Positions 54,105-64,000 of a DNA stretch of 64,000 nucleotides are shown piece after piece. This DNA comes from Alphaproteobacteria bacterium. GTDB taxonomy: Bacteria; Pseudomonadota; Alphaproteobacteria; Rhodobacterales; Rhodobacteraceae. Location: positions 186,001 through 250,000 of the forward strand of contig JAUHXK010000004.1 in assembly GCA_030427405.1 (NCBI GenBank), read 5' to 3'. The number at the start of each line of letters is the position of its first letter. The stretch's first letter is position 1. Made by a program: the position numbers and the translations under genes. Under the pieces are notes generated by a model that made no database searches, was not told where the DNA came from, and was given only the letters and a program-made list of their open reading frames with translations.

Positions 54105-54964
54105 TGCGCGTCGTCCTTTGTCATCAGGGTGTAGAAGACCCACGAAACCAGCAGCGTGATTGCGAAGTAGATCAGGCTCATCGCGGCTGCGGGGCCAAGG
54201 TCGAACTGTCCCAGCGCGATCTTCACAAGGTCGATCGACAGCAGGGTGGTTGAGTTGCCGGGGCCGCCGCCGGTCAGAACGAAGGGCTCGGTATAGATGT
54301 TGAAACTGTCCATGAAGCGCAGCAGAACGGCGATGGTCAGGACTGTTTTCATCTTGGGCAGTTGGATATAGCGGAATACCGACCACGGGCTGGCACCGTC
54401 AATCTTGGCCGCCTGGTAATAGGCATCCGGGATCGACACCAGACCCGCATAGCACAGCAGCACCACCAGTGACGTCCAGTGCCAGACATCCATGACGATG
54501 ACAGTGATCCAGGCCGACAAGGGCTGTTGCGTCATGTCATAGTTGACGCCCAGAACATCATTCAGGAAATACCCCAGCAGGCCGATCTTGGGCAGGGTAA
54601 AGATGTTCCACATCGAGCCGACCACATTCCACGGGATCAGCATCGGCAGGGCCATCAGAACCAGACAGACCGGTACCCAGAACCCTTTGCGTGGCATCGA
54701 CAGGGCCACGATGACGCCCAGCGGCACCTCGATCGCAAGGATCATCGCGGTGAACAGGAATTGCCGCCCCAATGCGGCCTGAAACCTGTCCGACCGCAGA
54801 ATTTGCTCGAACCAGCCCAGCCCTTCCCAGAAGAACTGGTTGTTGCCAAAGGTTTCCTGCACCGAGTAGTTGACCACCGTCATCATCGGCACCAGTGCGT
54901 TGAACGCCACCAGTGCCAGCACCGGCAGGACAAAGAACCAGGCTTTTTGGTTTTCCGTTCTCAT
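54101..54964 (-). CDS. glpP: glycerol ABC importer permease 1
   Basis: The 287-residue permease starts with a helix at about residues 8-30 and has six helices in all; the ATPase-contact loop is YQAAKIDGASPWSVFRYI. It pairs with GlpQ. It overlaps glpT and glpQ by 4 bp each, so the four genes are translationally coupled. Confidence 0.92.
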   Translation of the reverse strand: MRTENQKAWFFVLPVLALVAFNALVPMMTVVNYSVQETFGNNQFFWEGLGWFEQILRSDRFQAALGRQFLFTAMILAIEVPLGVIVALSMPRKGFWVPVCLVLMALPMLIPWNVVGSMWNIFTLPKIGLLGYFLNDVLGVNYDMTQQPLSAWITVIVMDVWHWTSLVVLLCYAGLVSIPDAYYQAAKIDGASPWSVFRYIQLPKMKTVLTIAVLLRFMDSFNIYTEPFVLTGGGPGNSTTLLSIDLVKIALGQFDLGPAAAMSLIYFAITLLVSWVFYTLMTKDDAQ

Positions 54965-56037
54965 CTGGCGCGCTCCTCGGTTGCGATCCAGCCGTCGCGG
55001 TAGACGCGGGATTGTTCAGGTTTGAATTGCAGGAAGACCTGCGAGCCTGGCTCGGGGACCGAATGTTCGGTGACAGCCTTGAGGGTGGTGTTGCCGACCA
55101 TGGCGCTGACCACGAAATGGCGGCCAATGTCGGCAACCTTGGTCACGTGCGCCGGGATGCCACTGTCGCCAAAGCCTACATACTCGGGGCGGATACCCAG
55201 ATCGGTGTGGCCACTGTCGCCCTTGGTTGGCCCTTCCAGCATCACCTCATGGCCTTCGAAAACGGCTCGGTCGCCCCTGGCCTCACAGGGCAGGACGTTC
55301 ATACCGGGCGATCCGATGAAGTGGCCGACAAATGTATGCTGGGGACGCTCAAACAACTCCACCGGAGTGCCGATCTGAACGACCTCGCCGTCTTGCATCA
55401 CGACCACCTCATCCGCGAAGGTCAGCGCCTCGGTCTGGTCGTGGGTCACATAGATCATCGTTGCTTGCACTTTTTGGTGCAGCTCTTTCAGCTTGGACCG
55501 CAGCTTCCATTTCAGATGCGGGTCGATCACGGTCAGCGGCTCATCAAACATCACCGCGTTCACGTCATCACGCACCAGACCGCGTCCCATCGAGATCTTC
55601 TGCTTGTTGTCCGGGCTCAGGCCACTGGCACGCGTATTCAGCATGTCCGTGACGTCCAGCATCTCGGCGATCTCATCGACGCGCCGCTTGATTTTGGCGG
55701 GCTCGACGCCTCGGTTTTTCAGGGGAAAGGCCAGGTTTTCGCCCACGGTCATCGTGTCGTAAATCACCGGAAACTGAAAAACCTGCGCGATGTTACGCTG
55801 ATCCGGGGGCAGGGCGGTGACATCGCGGTCATCGAACAGAATCTGCCCCTCGGACGGGGTCAACAGACCCGAGATGATGTTGAGCAGCGTGGACTTGCCG
55901 CAACCCGACGGCCCAAGCAGAGCATAGGCTCCACCATCGCGCCAGGTCACGTCGATTTCTTTCAGCGCATAGTCCTCGGGGCCTGTCGGCGAGGGCATAT
56001 AGCTGTGTCGCAGGTTGGAAAGCTTGATCTGTGCCAT
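54961..56037 (-). CDS. glpT: glycerol ABC importer ATP-binding protein 2
   Basis: The 358-residue ATPase has Walker [14 protein letters not shown], a variant signature LSPDNKQKISMGRG in place of LSGGQ, Walker B VMFDEPLTVIDPH and the switch [12 protein letters not shown]. The substituted signature is expected in this importer, which uses two different ATPases. A regulatory C-terminal domain follows from about 240. This GlpT is unrelated to the E. coli glycerol-3-phosphate antiporter of the same name. Confidence 0.9.
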   Translation of the reverse strand: MAQIKLSNLRHSYMPSPTGPEDYALKEIDVTWRDGGAYALLGPSGCGKSTLLNIISGLLTPSEGQILFDDRDVTALPPDQRNIAQVFQFPVIYDTMTVGENLAFPLKNRGVEPAKIKRRVDEIAEMLDVTDMLNTRASGLSPDNKQKISMGRGLVRDDVNAVMFDEPLTVIDPHLKWKLRSKLKELHQKVQATMIYVTHDQTEALTFADEVVVMQDGEVVQIGTPVELFERPQHTFVGHFIGSPGMNVLPCEARGDRAVFEGHEVMLEGPTKGDSGHTDLGIRPEYVGFGDSGIPAHVTKVADIGRHFVVSAMVGNTTLKAVTEHSVPEPGSQVFLQFKPEQSRVYRDGWIATEERAR

Positions 56038-56038
56038 G

Positions 56039-57088
56039 TCAGGCCACCCTTTTGCCGTCTTGGCCGAAATACCGGCAATGCGCCGGGTTCATGTAGAAAC
56101 TGTGATCCTCACCAACCTGATAGGGATGCACACCCGCCGCCAGCGAAACCCACGCATCTTCGCCGTGCTGAAAATGCGCGCTGGAGTCCGAGCCCGAAAG
56201 CTCGGTCACGATCACGCGGCCGGTCAGTTCGACATCCGCGTCCGAGCTGCGGAAGGGGGTTACCCGGTGCGGCCGGACGGCGACCGTGTAGTCCCCATCG
56301 GACAGGTCAGAAACCGCCCACCCGCCGCCACCGGCCAGTTGCGCCTGTGCGCCGGATACGGTGATACGGGCCAGATTGATCGGCGGGTCCGAAAAGACAC
56401 GCGCAGCGGCGATGTTTTCGGGGTTTCGATAGATATCGGCGGTCGGCCCGAACTGGGTGACGCGGCCATCTTCCATAAGGGCGGTATGGCCACCTAGCAG
56501 CAGCGCCTCTTCGGGTTCCGAGGTCGCATAGACCACCACGGCGCCGCGTCCTGCAAACAGGTCAGGCAGCTGTTCGCGCAATTCCTCGCGCAGCTTGTAA
56601 TCCAGATTTGCCAGCGGCTCATCCAAGAAGACGGCGCGGCTTTCTTTCGCAATCGCACGCGCCAAGGCGGTGCGTTGTTGTTGCCCCCCCGACAGCTCGT
56701 GCGGGCGGCGATGCAGCATCGGGCGCAGTTGCAGCAGGTCGGCAGCCTCTTCCACGCGGCCTTCAATCTCGGACTTTGCCATGCCGGCCACCCGCAGGGG
56801 CGAGGCGATGTTGTCGAAAACGCTCATATGAGGGTAGTTCACGAAGAACTGGTGGACCAGGCTGATCTGCCGCTTTTGCGTGTTCAGCTTTGTGACATCC
56901 TGCCCATCCATGAAGACCTTTCCCGAGGCAATTGGGTCCAGCCCGGCCATCATCTTGATCAAAGAGGTCTTGCCCGATCCGGTCGCGCCCAGCAGGACGT
57001 TGAAATGGCCGGTCTTCAGGGTCAGGGTTGTTGGTTTGATATGGATGACATTGCCGACCCGTTTGGTCGTGTCTTGTAGTTCGATCAT
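56039..57088 (-). CDS. glpS: glycerol ABC importer ATP-binding protein 1
   Basis: The 349-residue ATPase has Walker A LGATGSGKTSLIK, a standard signature LSGGQQQRTALARA and Walker B AVFLDEPLANLD. The switch region has ATSEPEEA in place of the usual VTHDxxEA, so the H-loop histidine is missing. Together with GlpT this makes an asymmetric ATPase pair. The ATG at 57088 starts the family-typical MIELQ; the open frame upstream is not homologous. Confidence 0.9.
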   Translation of the reverse strand: MIELQDTTKRVGNVIHIKPTTLTLKTGHFNVLLGATGSGKTSLIKMMAGLDPIASGKVFMDGQDVTKLNTQKRQISLVHQFFVNYPHMSVFDNIASPLRVAGMAKSEIEGRVEEAADLLQLRPMLHRRPHELSGGQQQRTALARAIAKESRAVFLDEPLANLDYKLREELREQLPDLFAGRGAVVVYATSEPEEALLLGGHTALMEDGRVTQFGPTADIYRNPENIAAARVFSDPPINLARITVSGAQAQLAGGGGWAVSDLSDGDYTVAVRPHRVTPFRSSDADVELTGRVIVTELSGSDSSAHFQHGEDAWVSLAAGVHPYQVGEDHSFYMNPAHCRYFGQDGKRVA

Positions 57089-57139
57089 GTCCGTGGGTTC
57101 CGATCCCGCAGCGCATCGCGCCGTAACTGTCTTGCGGTT

Positions 57140-57163
57140 GGGGGCGCCGCAATCGGCGCCCCC
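57140..57163 (-). other. strong intercistronic hairpin between glpV and glpS
   Basis: A perfect 10-bp stem GGGGGCGCCG/CGGCGCCCCC with a CAAT loop starts 10 bp after the glpV stop codon. On the operon strand it is followed by CAACCGC without a T-run, so partial termination or 3'-end protection of the binding-protein mRNA is more likely than full termination. It parallels the hairpin after smoE. Confidence 0.7.
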
Positions 57164-57173
57164 GGTTTTGTGC

Positions 57174-58913
<1,740 letters not shown>

Positions 58914-59242
58914 CTGTCTCCTCCCAAAGATTATGGTTATCCGGTGCAAACCGAATGGCGATCAGCATCCGCGATTTTCCGCACGCCTGTCAAACTAAAT
59001 TTTTAGTAAATGGCTTCGCAACCGGCCACGCGACCAGTCGACTTCCCCGGCGGAAAATTCGTGCTTCGTTGTAAGCCCGTTTCAACATTGGGAAAAACGC
59101 CGCAGGAAAGTTCCAGGTTGACGTTCCGATGAACGGCGGTCCCGGTCCCCGGTCCAACAGCCAGAAAGCCCCGGCGTTACGCTCCGCAGGGCCAAACCCA
59201 TCATTCAGGGGGGGGGTGATACCGCAGCGCAGATTGGAAAAA
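58914..59242. other. intergenic region upstream of glpV
   Basis: The 329 bp contain no supportable gene. The AT-rich part near 58990-59010 holds the ACTAAA-TT-TTTAGT dyad, a candidate operator for the glycerol operon. The rest is GC-rich with a run of nine G at 59208-59216 just past the 3' ends of the tRNA-Glu genes. Confidence 0.5.
58994..59007. promoter_or_regulatory. candidate operator upstream of the glycerol importer operon
   Basis: The inverted repeat ACTAAA-TT-TTTAGT lies about 80 bp before the glpV start in an otherwise GC-rich region. It may bind the operon's regulator, which is not encoded in the window. No partner site was found. Confidence 0.35.
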
Positions 59243-59317
59243 TGGTAGCCCGTAGGGGAATCGAACCCCTCTTTCCAGGTTGAAAACCTGGCGTCCTAAC
59301 CGATAGACGAACGGGCC
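59243..59317 (-). tRNA. tRNA-Glu (anticodon UUC), copy 1
   Basis: On the minus strand the acceptor is GGCCCGT paired with ACGGGCT (a G-U pair at the end), with T loop GGTTCGATTCC, anticodon loop TTTTCAA (UUC) and an encoded CCA. It is identical to copy 2, which lies 26 bp away. Confidence 0.96.
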
Positions 59318-59343
59318 ACGCTGTGCCTCAGCCAAGTCAAGAA

Positions 59344-59418
59344 TGGTAGCCCGTAGGGGAATCGAACCCCTCTTTCCAGGTTGAAAACCTGGCGTCCTAA
59401 CCGATAGACGAACGGGCC
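59344..59418 (-). tRNA. tRNA-Glu (anticodon UUC), copy 2
   Basis: This is the same 75-base sequence as copy 1, upstream of it in transcription. The identity extends a few bases into both flanks (about 83 bp in all, period 101 bp), showing a recent tandem duplication or gene conversion. Confidence 0.96.
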
Positions 59419-59527
59419 ACGCTGGCTTGTGGAGGGCCTTTTACGGATTACACCGATGCCCCGCAAGCCGAAAAGTGCAGCGACGGAAAGTTTTTTTGCC
59501 GGGCCAGAAAAGGGTTTGAGGCATCGC

Positions 59528-61270
59528 TCAACCTGCGCTGGCCGCATCCTCCAGACGCAACTGTACGCTTTGCCGTCCACCCCAGGAATTGACTTCCAAC
59601 CGTCCGGCGAAATGGAACCGCGCGCCCCCGTGATTGCTGAGCTTTTCGCCCATGGGCCCGTCAAAGGCGCCAAAGGCGATTGCGTCCAGACCACCACCCA
59701 TCCCGTCCGACAGGGACAGCTTCAGATGGGTTTCGCCGACCCGCTTGGCAAACCGCACCTGCAGGTCGGGAAAAGCGTATCGCGGGGCAGGGGCACCGGC
59801 CCCGAACGGCCCTGCCTGTTCGATCTGTTCGATCAGATCGACAGAGGCCGCCCCCGGCATCAACGCGCCGTCCAGCTTCAGGTCGGCAGGACCCGCCTGA
59901 CCGGCGCCCTGCTTGGCCAACAGGTCCGACAATCGCGCCATGGCGGGCTCAAGCTGATCGCGCATAACGGTCAGGCCCGCCGCCATCTTGTGACCGCCCC
60001 CACGGAGCAACAACCCCTCGGACGCAAGCCGCTGGATTGACGCGCCAAGGTCAATACCGGGAACAGACCGGCCTGACCCCTTGCCCTCGTCTCCGTCAAA
60101 CCCGATGACAATGGCAGGCCGGTTCGCGGCATCCTTCAAACGCGAGGCTACGATCCCGACGACGCCCGGGTGCCAGCCATCATGCGCGGCCCAGACCAGC
60201 GGCGCGTCAAGCCCGCGCTCTTCGGCCTGATCAAGGGCGGCTGCCCGGACCGTGTTCTCGATTTCGCGGCGCTCGGCGTTCAACTCGTTCAGGCGCTGGG
60301 CCAGCGGTTCGGCCTCGGTCAGCGTTTCACTGCACAACAGTCGGGCGCCCAGATCCGCCTGGCCGATCCGACCCCCGGCATTCACACGCGGGCCCAGCAG
60401 AAACCCCAGATGGTAACTGGTCGGCGCGGTATCCATCCGGGCAACATCGGACAGGGCCACAAGACCGGGCCGCTGCCGCCCCGCCATCACCTTCAGCCCC
60501 TGTCTGACCAGCGCCCGGTTCGCTTCGATCAACGGGGCAACATCGGCAACCGTGGCCAGCGCGACCAGGTCCAGAAACGGGATCAGGTCGGGTCCGCTCG
60601 CGCCATTTTCGCGCAACTGTCGTCCGGCTTCGACCAGCATCAGAAACACCACCCCGGCGGCGCACAAATAGCCAAGATCACCGCTTTCGTCCTGCCGGTT
60701 CGGATTGACCACCGCCACGCATTCCGGCAGCGTTTCACCGCCAAGGTGGTGGTCCAGAACAATAACATCCGCCCTGCGCGCTGCCGCGATCGGCTCATGG
60801 CTCAAGGTCCCACAATCGACGCAGATGATCAGATCATGGGCGTCGGCAAGCTGCTCCATGGCGGGTACATTGGGGCCGTACCCCTCGTCTATCCGGTCAG
60901 GTACATACAACGTGGCATGCAACCCCATTTGCCGTAGCCACACCAGCAACAACGCGGCCGAACTGCCGCCATCGACATCATAATCGGCAAAAACCGCGAT
61001 CCGCTGCCGGGCCTTCACAGCCTGCAAAAAGCGGGCGGCGGCCTTTTCCATATCCAACAATGCGCGCGGATCAGGCAGCAATTCCTTCAGCTTGGGGTCC
61101 AGAAATCCGCGTGCTTCCATTGCTGGGACGCCCCTTCGGGCAAGAACCTGGCAAACCGCGCGCGGAAGATCAGCCTGCTGGACCAGCACTTCGGTGGCCC
61201 GCTCCACGTCCGCCCCAGGCCCAACCCAGCGTCGGCCCGTCAACGATTGCTCTACGCCCAGAAAACTCAC
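59528..61270 (-). CDS. recJ: single-stranded-DNA-specific exonuclease RecJ
   Basis: The 580-residue 5'-3' exonuclease acts in recombination and repair. DHH-family motifs are visible: I, VFADYDVDGGSSAALL; II, ICVDCGT; III, VIVLDHHLGG; and the DHHA1 part RSVPGIDLGASI and LLRGGGHKMAAGLT. The C-terminal OB domain follows. The start is taken as GTG at 61270, which has GGAGG about 6 bases upstream; the frame extends 6 codons further to a TTG. A hairpin lies between it and glpX. Confidence 0.94.
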   Translation of the reverse strand: MSFLGVEQSLTGRRWVGPGADVERATEVLVQQADLPRAVCQVLARRGVPAMEARGFLDPKLKELLPDPRALLDMEKAAARFLQAVKARQRIAVFADYDVDGGSSAALLLVWLRQMGLHATLYVPDRIDEGYGPNVPAMEQLADAHDLIICVDCGTLSHEPIAAARRADVIVLDHHLGGETLPECVAVVNPNRQDESGDLGYLCAAGVVFLMLVEAGRQLRENGASGPDLIPFLDLVALATVADVAPLIEANRALVRQGLKVMAGRQRPGLVALSDVARMDTAPTSYHLGFLLGPRVNAGGRIGQADLGARLLCSETLTEAEPLAQRLNELNAERREIENTVRAAALDQAEERGLDAPLVWAAHDGWHPGVVGIVASRLKDAANRPAIVIGFDGDEGKGSGRSVPGIDLGASIQRLASEGLLLRGGGHKMAAGLTVMRDQLEPAMARLSDLLAKQGAGQAGPADLKLDGALMPGAASVDLIEQIEQAGPFGAGAPAPRYAFPDLQVRFAKRVGETHLKLSLSDGMGGGLDAIAFGAFDGPMGEKLSNHGGARFHFAGRLEVNSWGGRQSVQLRLEDAASAG

Positions 61271-61286
61271 ATGCGCCTCCAAAACC

Positions 61287-61314
61287 AAGGCCGGACCTGT
61301 GCGGGCCCGGCCTT
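61287..61314. terminator. hairpin between glpX and recJ
   Basis: The 8-bp perfect stem AAGGCCGG/CCGGCCTT has a 12-base loop. On the minus strand it is followed by GGTTTTGG, a weak T-stretch; on the plus strand by TT-CATCTTTTC. It may partly terminate glpX transcripts just before recJ. Confidence 0.5.
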
Positions 61315-61360
61315 TTCATCTTTTCAAAAATACTCCCGTCGGAGGCAACGGCGCAAGCCG

Positions 61361-62344
61361 TTACGCATCCAGGTGCGGCCACATCGGGGTGCGGTAAGAC
61401 ATGCGTCGCACCGATCCGGTTTTCGACCGCATCAGCAAAGTCGTGGTTTCAACCCAACCCGGTTCGCGCTTGATCCGCGGCAGTAGCGATCCGCCGGTGA
61501 CACCCGTTGCGGCAAAGATTACGTCAGCGGTGACCATTTCGTCACGGCCATAAACCCGGTCCAGGTCCGTGATGCCCGCTTTGGCGGCCCGGCCGCGCTC
61601 ATCGTCATTGCGAAACAGCAGGCGGCCAAAAATCTGCCCGCCCATGCATTTCAGCGCGGCTGCGGCCAGCACGCCCTCGGGCGCACCGCCCTGGCCCATA
61701 TACATGTCGATGCCGGTCACGTTGCTTTCGGCACAATGCATGACACCGGCAACATCGCCATCGGTGATCAGGCGGATCGACGCGCCGGTTTCGCGGACTT
61801 CCGCGATCATCGCCTCGTGCCGCGGGCGTTCCAGAATGCAGACGGTAATGTCAGCTGGCTCGCACCCCTTTGCCTTGGCCAAGGCCTCGACCCGTTCGCG
61901 CGGGCTCATATCCAGGGTCACGACGCCTTCGGGGTATCCCGGCCCGATGGCCAGCTTGTCCATATAGACATCCGGCGCATGCAGCATTGACCCGCGCGGA
62001 CCCATGGCGATAACCGTCAGCGCGTTGGGCATGTCCTTGGCGGTCAGGGTGGTCCCTTCCAGGGGGTCCAGCGCAATATCCACGCCGGGGCCATCTCCGG
62101 TCCCGACCTCTTCACCGATGAACAGCATCGGCGCCTCGTCCCGTTCGCCTTCGCCGATGACGACAACACCGGCGATATCCAGCAGGTTCAATTGCTCGCG
62201 CATTGCGTTCACGGCAGCCTGATCTGCGGCCTTTTCATCGCCCCGCCCAACCAGGGAGGCAGATGCCAGCGCAGCCTGTTCTGCAACCCGTGCGAGACCC
62301 AGTGACAGCAAACGGTCGTTGAAATCGGTTTTGGCAGCGTTCAT
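61361..62344 (-). CDS. glpX: fructose-1,6-bisphosphatase class II
   Basis: The 327-residue metal-dependent phosphatase makes fructose-6-phosphate in gluconeogenesis. Motifs are GEGERDEAPMLFIGE, the active-site ALDPLEGTTLTA and MGQGGAPEGVLAAAALKC. The start at 62344 has AAAGGAA upstream. It lies 71 bp after hom, probably in one transcript hom-glpX-recJ as in many alphaproteobacteria. Confidence 0.95.
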   Translation of the reverse strand: MNAAKTDFNDRLLSLGLARVAEQAALASASLVGRGDEKAADQAAVNAMREQLNLLDIAGVVVIGEGERDEAPMLFIGEEVGTGDGPGVDIALDPLEGTTLTAKDMPNALTVIAMGPRGSMLHAPDVYMDKLAIGPGYPEGVVTLDMSPRERVEALAKAKGCEPADITVCILERPRHEAMIAEVRETGASIRLITDGDVAGVMHCAESNVTGIDMYMGQGGAPEGVLAAAALKCMGGQIFGRLLFRNDDERGRAAKAGITDLDRVYGRDEMVTADVIFAATGVTGGSLLPRIKREPGWVETTTLLMRSKTGSVRRMSYRTPMWPHLDA

Positions 62345-62415
62345 GCTAAGTATTCCTTTGGTCAGCAAAGACGTTAAGACCGCAATAGCCTGCCCGGGGT
62401 GCAGGCCGCAAGGGT

Positions 62416-63702
62416 TCAGACCTGTTCAATCCGCAGCGCGACGGGATCATCAGCCACAACATCGGTAGCATTCAGACCGTTCAGCGCATGGTCCAGCGTG
62501 GTGCGCGTTGTCTTGTGGGTCACGATCAGCACGGGCGCCGTGCTTTCGGAATGGGCGTATTGGCGCATCCGGTCGATTGATACGCCCGCATCGCCAAGCA
62601 CAGCGGCAACCTTGGCCAAAGCTCCGGGCTTGTCCAGCAGCGCCAGCCGCAGGTAGTAGGGCGCTGGCAACCCGGTGCGGGCAGGGGCCGCATCCTTCAG
62701 CGAAACAGCCGGCCGGCCAAAGGTCGGGATAAGCAGACCGCGGGCCAGATCGCATATATCGCCCAACACAGCGCTTGCCGTCGGGCCCTCACCGGCCCCT
62801 GGACCGCGCAGGACAATCTGCTCGACCGCATCGCCTTCGATCACAACCATGTTCGTGCCGCCTTCAAGCTGCCCCAACGGCGAGTCGCTGGGGACCAGGC
62901 AGGGCTGCATACGCTGTTCCAACCCACGTGGCGTGCGCTGGGCCACGCCCAGCAACTTGATCCGATAGCCCATATCGGCGGCCTGGTGGATATCTTCCAG
63001 GCTGATCTGCTGAATGCCCTCAATTTCGATACCATCGAAATTTGGCTTGGTTCCAAACGCGATCGACGACAAAAGGGCCAGTTTATGCGCGGCATCTATC
63101 CCGCCGACGTCCAGATTGGGGTCCGCTTCCAGATACCCCAGTTCGGCACATTCTTCGAACAGGGCGTTATATCCCAGTTCCTGCGACTGCATCCGGGTCA
63201 GGATATAGTTGCAGGTTCCGTTCATCACGCCCATGACACGGGTGATTTCGTTTCCGGCCAACCCCTCGGTCAGGGATTTGATCACCGGGATCCCCCCGGC
63301 GACGGCGGCTTCGAACCGGATCGCGCGGCCTGCGGCCTCGGCCTGTTCGGCCAGGGCCTGACCGTGAATGGCCAACAGGGCCTTGTTCGCGGTTACCACA
63401 TCCTTGCCGCTGGCCAAGGCGGCCTCGACCGAAGCTTTTGCGGGGCCGTTTTCCCCGCCCATCAGTTCGACGAACACATCGATGTCATCGCGTTTCGCCA
63501 ATGCGACCGGGTCGGTTTCCCACTGGTAATCCTTAAGGGAAACGCCGCGATCCTTTTCGGGGCTCCGGGCTGAAACAGCGACGATTTCGATCGGGCGGCC
63601 GGTGCGATCCCGCAGCAGATCCGCATGGCGACGAATGATCTTGACGACACCCACCCCGACGGTTCCCAAGCCAGCAATTCCAAGCCGCAGCGCCTGTGTC
63701 AT
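62416..63702 (-). CDS. hom: homoserine dehydrogenase
   Basis: The 428-residue enzyme reduces aspartate semialdehyde to homoserine on the way to threonine and methionine. It has an NAD(P) site GIAGLGTVGVGVV at residues 8-20, the catalytic segment GVMNGTCNYILT, YLEADPNLDVGGIDAAHKL, and a C-terminal ACT domain (about 350-420, LALLDKPGALAKVAAVLGD) for feedback control. The ATG at 63702 starts the Rossmann fold directly; the upstream open frame is not homologous. Confidence 0.95.
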   Translation of the reverse strand: MTQALRLGIAGLGTVGVGVVKIIRRHADLLRDRTGRPIEIVAVSARSPEKDRGVSLKDYQWETDPVALAKRDDIDVFVELMGGENGPAKASVEAALASGKDVVTANKALLAIHGQALAEQAEAAGRAIRFEAAVAGGIPVIKSLTEGLAGNEITRVMGVMNGTCNYILTRMQSQELGYNALFEECAELGYLEADPNLDVGGIDAAHKLALLSSIAFGTKPNFDGIEIEGIQQISLEDIHQAADMGYRIKLLGVAQRTPRGLEQRMQPCLVPSDSPLGQLEGGTNMVVIEGDAVEQIVLRGPGAGEGPTASAVLGDICDLARGLLIPTFGRPAVSLKDAAPARTGLPAPYYLRLALLDKPGALAKVAAVLGDAGVSIDRMRQYAHSESTAPVLIVTHKTTRTTLDHALNGLNATDVVADDPVALRIEQV

Positions 63703-63839
63703 TCCGGTGGTCCTTTCCGCTCGATATGCTGTTTTTCGGACGACTTGCCCGTTGCTGGCTGCCTTAACGGGTTCGGGCCAGCGGTGCAATCCGAACCGAC
63801 CCCCGGCGGCCTCAAAGCTTTCCGGAGGGGCGGCTTTGC

Positions 63840-64000
63840 TTAATTCGCAGATGCGTTTTGCAAGTCCTGCGCCTTTTTGGCCAGGGCTTCGCTTCGGGCG
63901 GTCAGTTCTTCTTCTACGGCGGCGGCCTCGGCCTCGGGGTCGGCGGGGGTTCCGAGGGCCTGTTGCAACGGGATCAGCTTGGGGTAGGGGGCATTGCGCA
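63840..64000 (-). CDS. 3' end of a small hypothetical gene (runs off window)
   Basis: The last 53 codons of a minus-strand gene are visible, ending in TAA at 63840-63842 and reading YPKLIPLQQAL followed by a charged Ala/Glu-rich helix. Third-position GC is high, supporting coding. Small exported or lipoprotein-like proteins with a similar C-terminus occur in Rhodobacteraceae, but the N-terminus lies outside the window, so this cannot be tested here. Confidence 0.55.
   Translation of the reverse strand, partial: RNAPYPKLIPLQQALGTPADPEAEAAAVEEELTARSEALAKKAQDLQNASAN

Noticed and set aside
59241..59424. Short regularly spaced repeats resembling a CRISPR unit
   Set aside because: The repeats are two complete tRNA-Glu genes with cloverleaf structure and CCA ends.

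Overview
The window looks like a chromosomal segment of a marine Rhodobacteraceae (Roseobacter-group) alphaproteobacterium. The reasons are the high GC with strong G/C third-position bias, a nuo operon interrupted by the extra genes typical of that family (MAPEG, a small lipoprotein, a DUF5333-like protein, a CMD-family protein), a type III pantothenate kinase and RNase J directly after nuoN-birA, and ABC importers for sorbitol/mannitol and glycerol. No phage, transposon, CRISPR array or replication origin was seen; the content is almost entirely core and metabolic.

Layout. (1) 1-15723, + strand: respiratory complex I genes nuoF (5' end cut off) to nuoN with accessory insertions, then birA, coaX and rnj. 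(2) 15733-16858, - strand: a Nudix hydrolase and a DUF983 protein. (3) 17071-18978, + strand: a tightly packed operon of a four-EF-hand exported protein, an ECF sigma factor, a one-TM protein (putative anti-sigma) and a CpxP-like periplasmic sensor. (4) 18984-24840: c-di-GMP signalling genes (a PleD-like cyclase with degenerate receivers; an H-NOX-like protein without heme ligand coupled to an HNOBA-GGDEF cyclase), with DUF3572, a HAD phosphatase and an orphan MttB-type methyltransferase between them. (5) 24878-32379, - strand: CbiX-like chelatase, AEC transporter, then the alphaproteobacterial housekeeping run MBL hydrolase-tatD-holB-tmk-dac-SPOR lipoprotein (read right to left). (6) 32581-40410: tRNA-Ser(UGA), a divergent MarR regulator/3-hydroxybenzoate hydroxylase pair (mobR-mobA type), a COG0523 GTPase plus DUF1826 pair with a Zur-like box, a SulP transporter and an L,D-transpeptidase-like protein.

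(7) 40468-48015, - strand: a sorbitol/mannitol utilisation operon: binding protein, two permeases, ATPase, sorbitol dehydrogenase, mannitol dehydrogenase. A LacI-family regulator lies upstream of it. The regulator gene and the binding-protein gene carry near-identical 18-bp operator candidates. Divergently follow pgm, a small P-loop sugar-kinase-like gene and a conserved unknown. (8) 51352-58913, - strand: an M56 peptidase/BlaI pair and a glycerol ABC importer (glpV-S-T-P-Q-U order). (9) 59243-64000, - strand: two identical tandem tRNA-Glu genes, recJ, glpX, hom, and the 3' end of a small unknown gene.

Functional picture: polyols enter by the two ABC systems; dehydrogenases make fructose, which probably needs a kinase (candidate at 50088) before pgm and glpX handle the hexose phosphates; NADH feeds complex I. 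The most unusual signals are the two c-di-GMP cyclases whose sensory modules have lost their canonical ligand or phosphate sites, the EF-hand/sigma/CpxP-like operon, and the mapped operator sequences for the LacI and Zur-type regulators. All family calls are from reading translated motifs; no database search was run.
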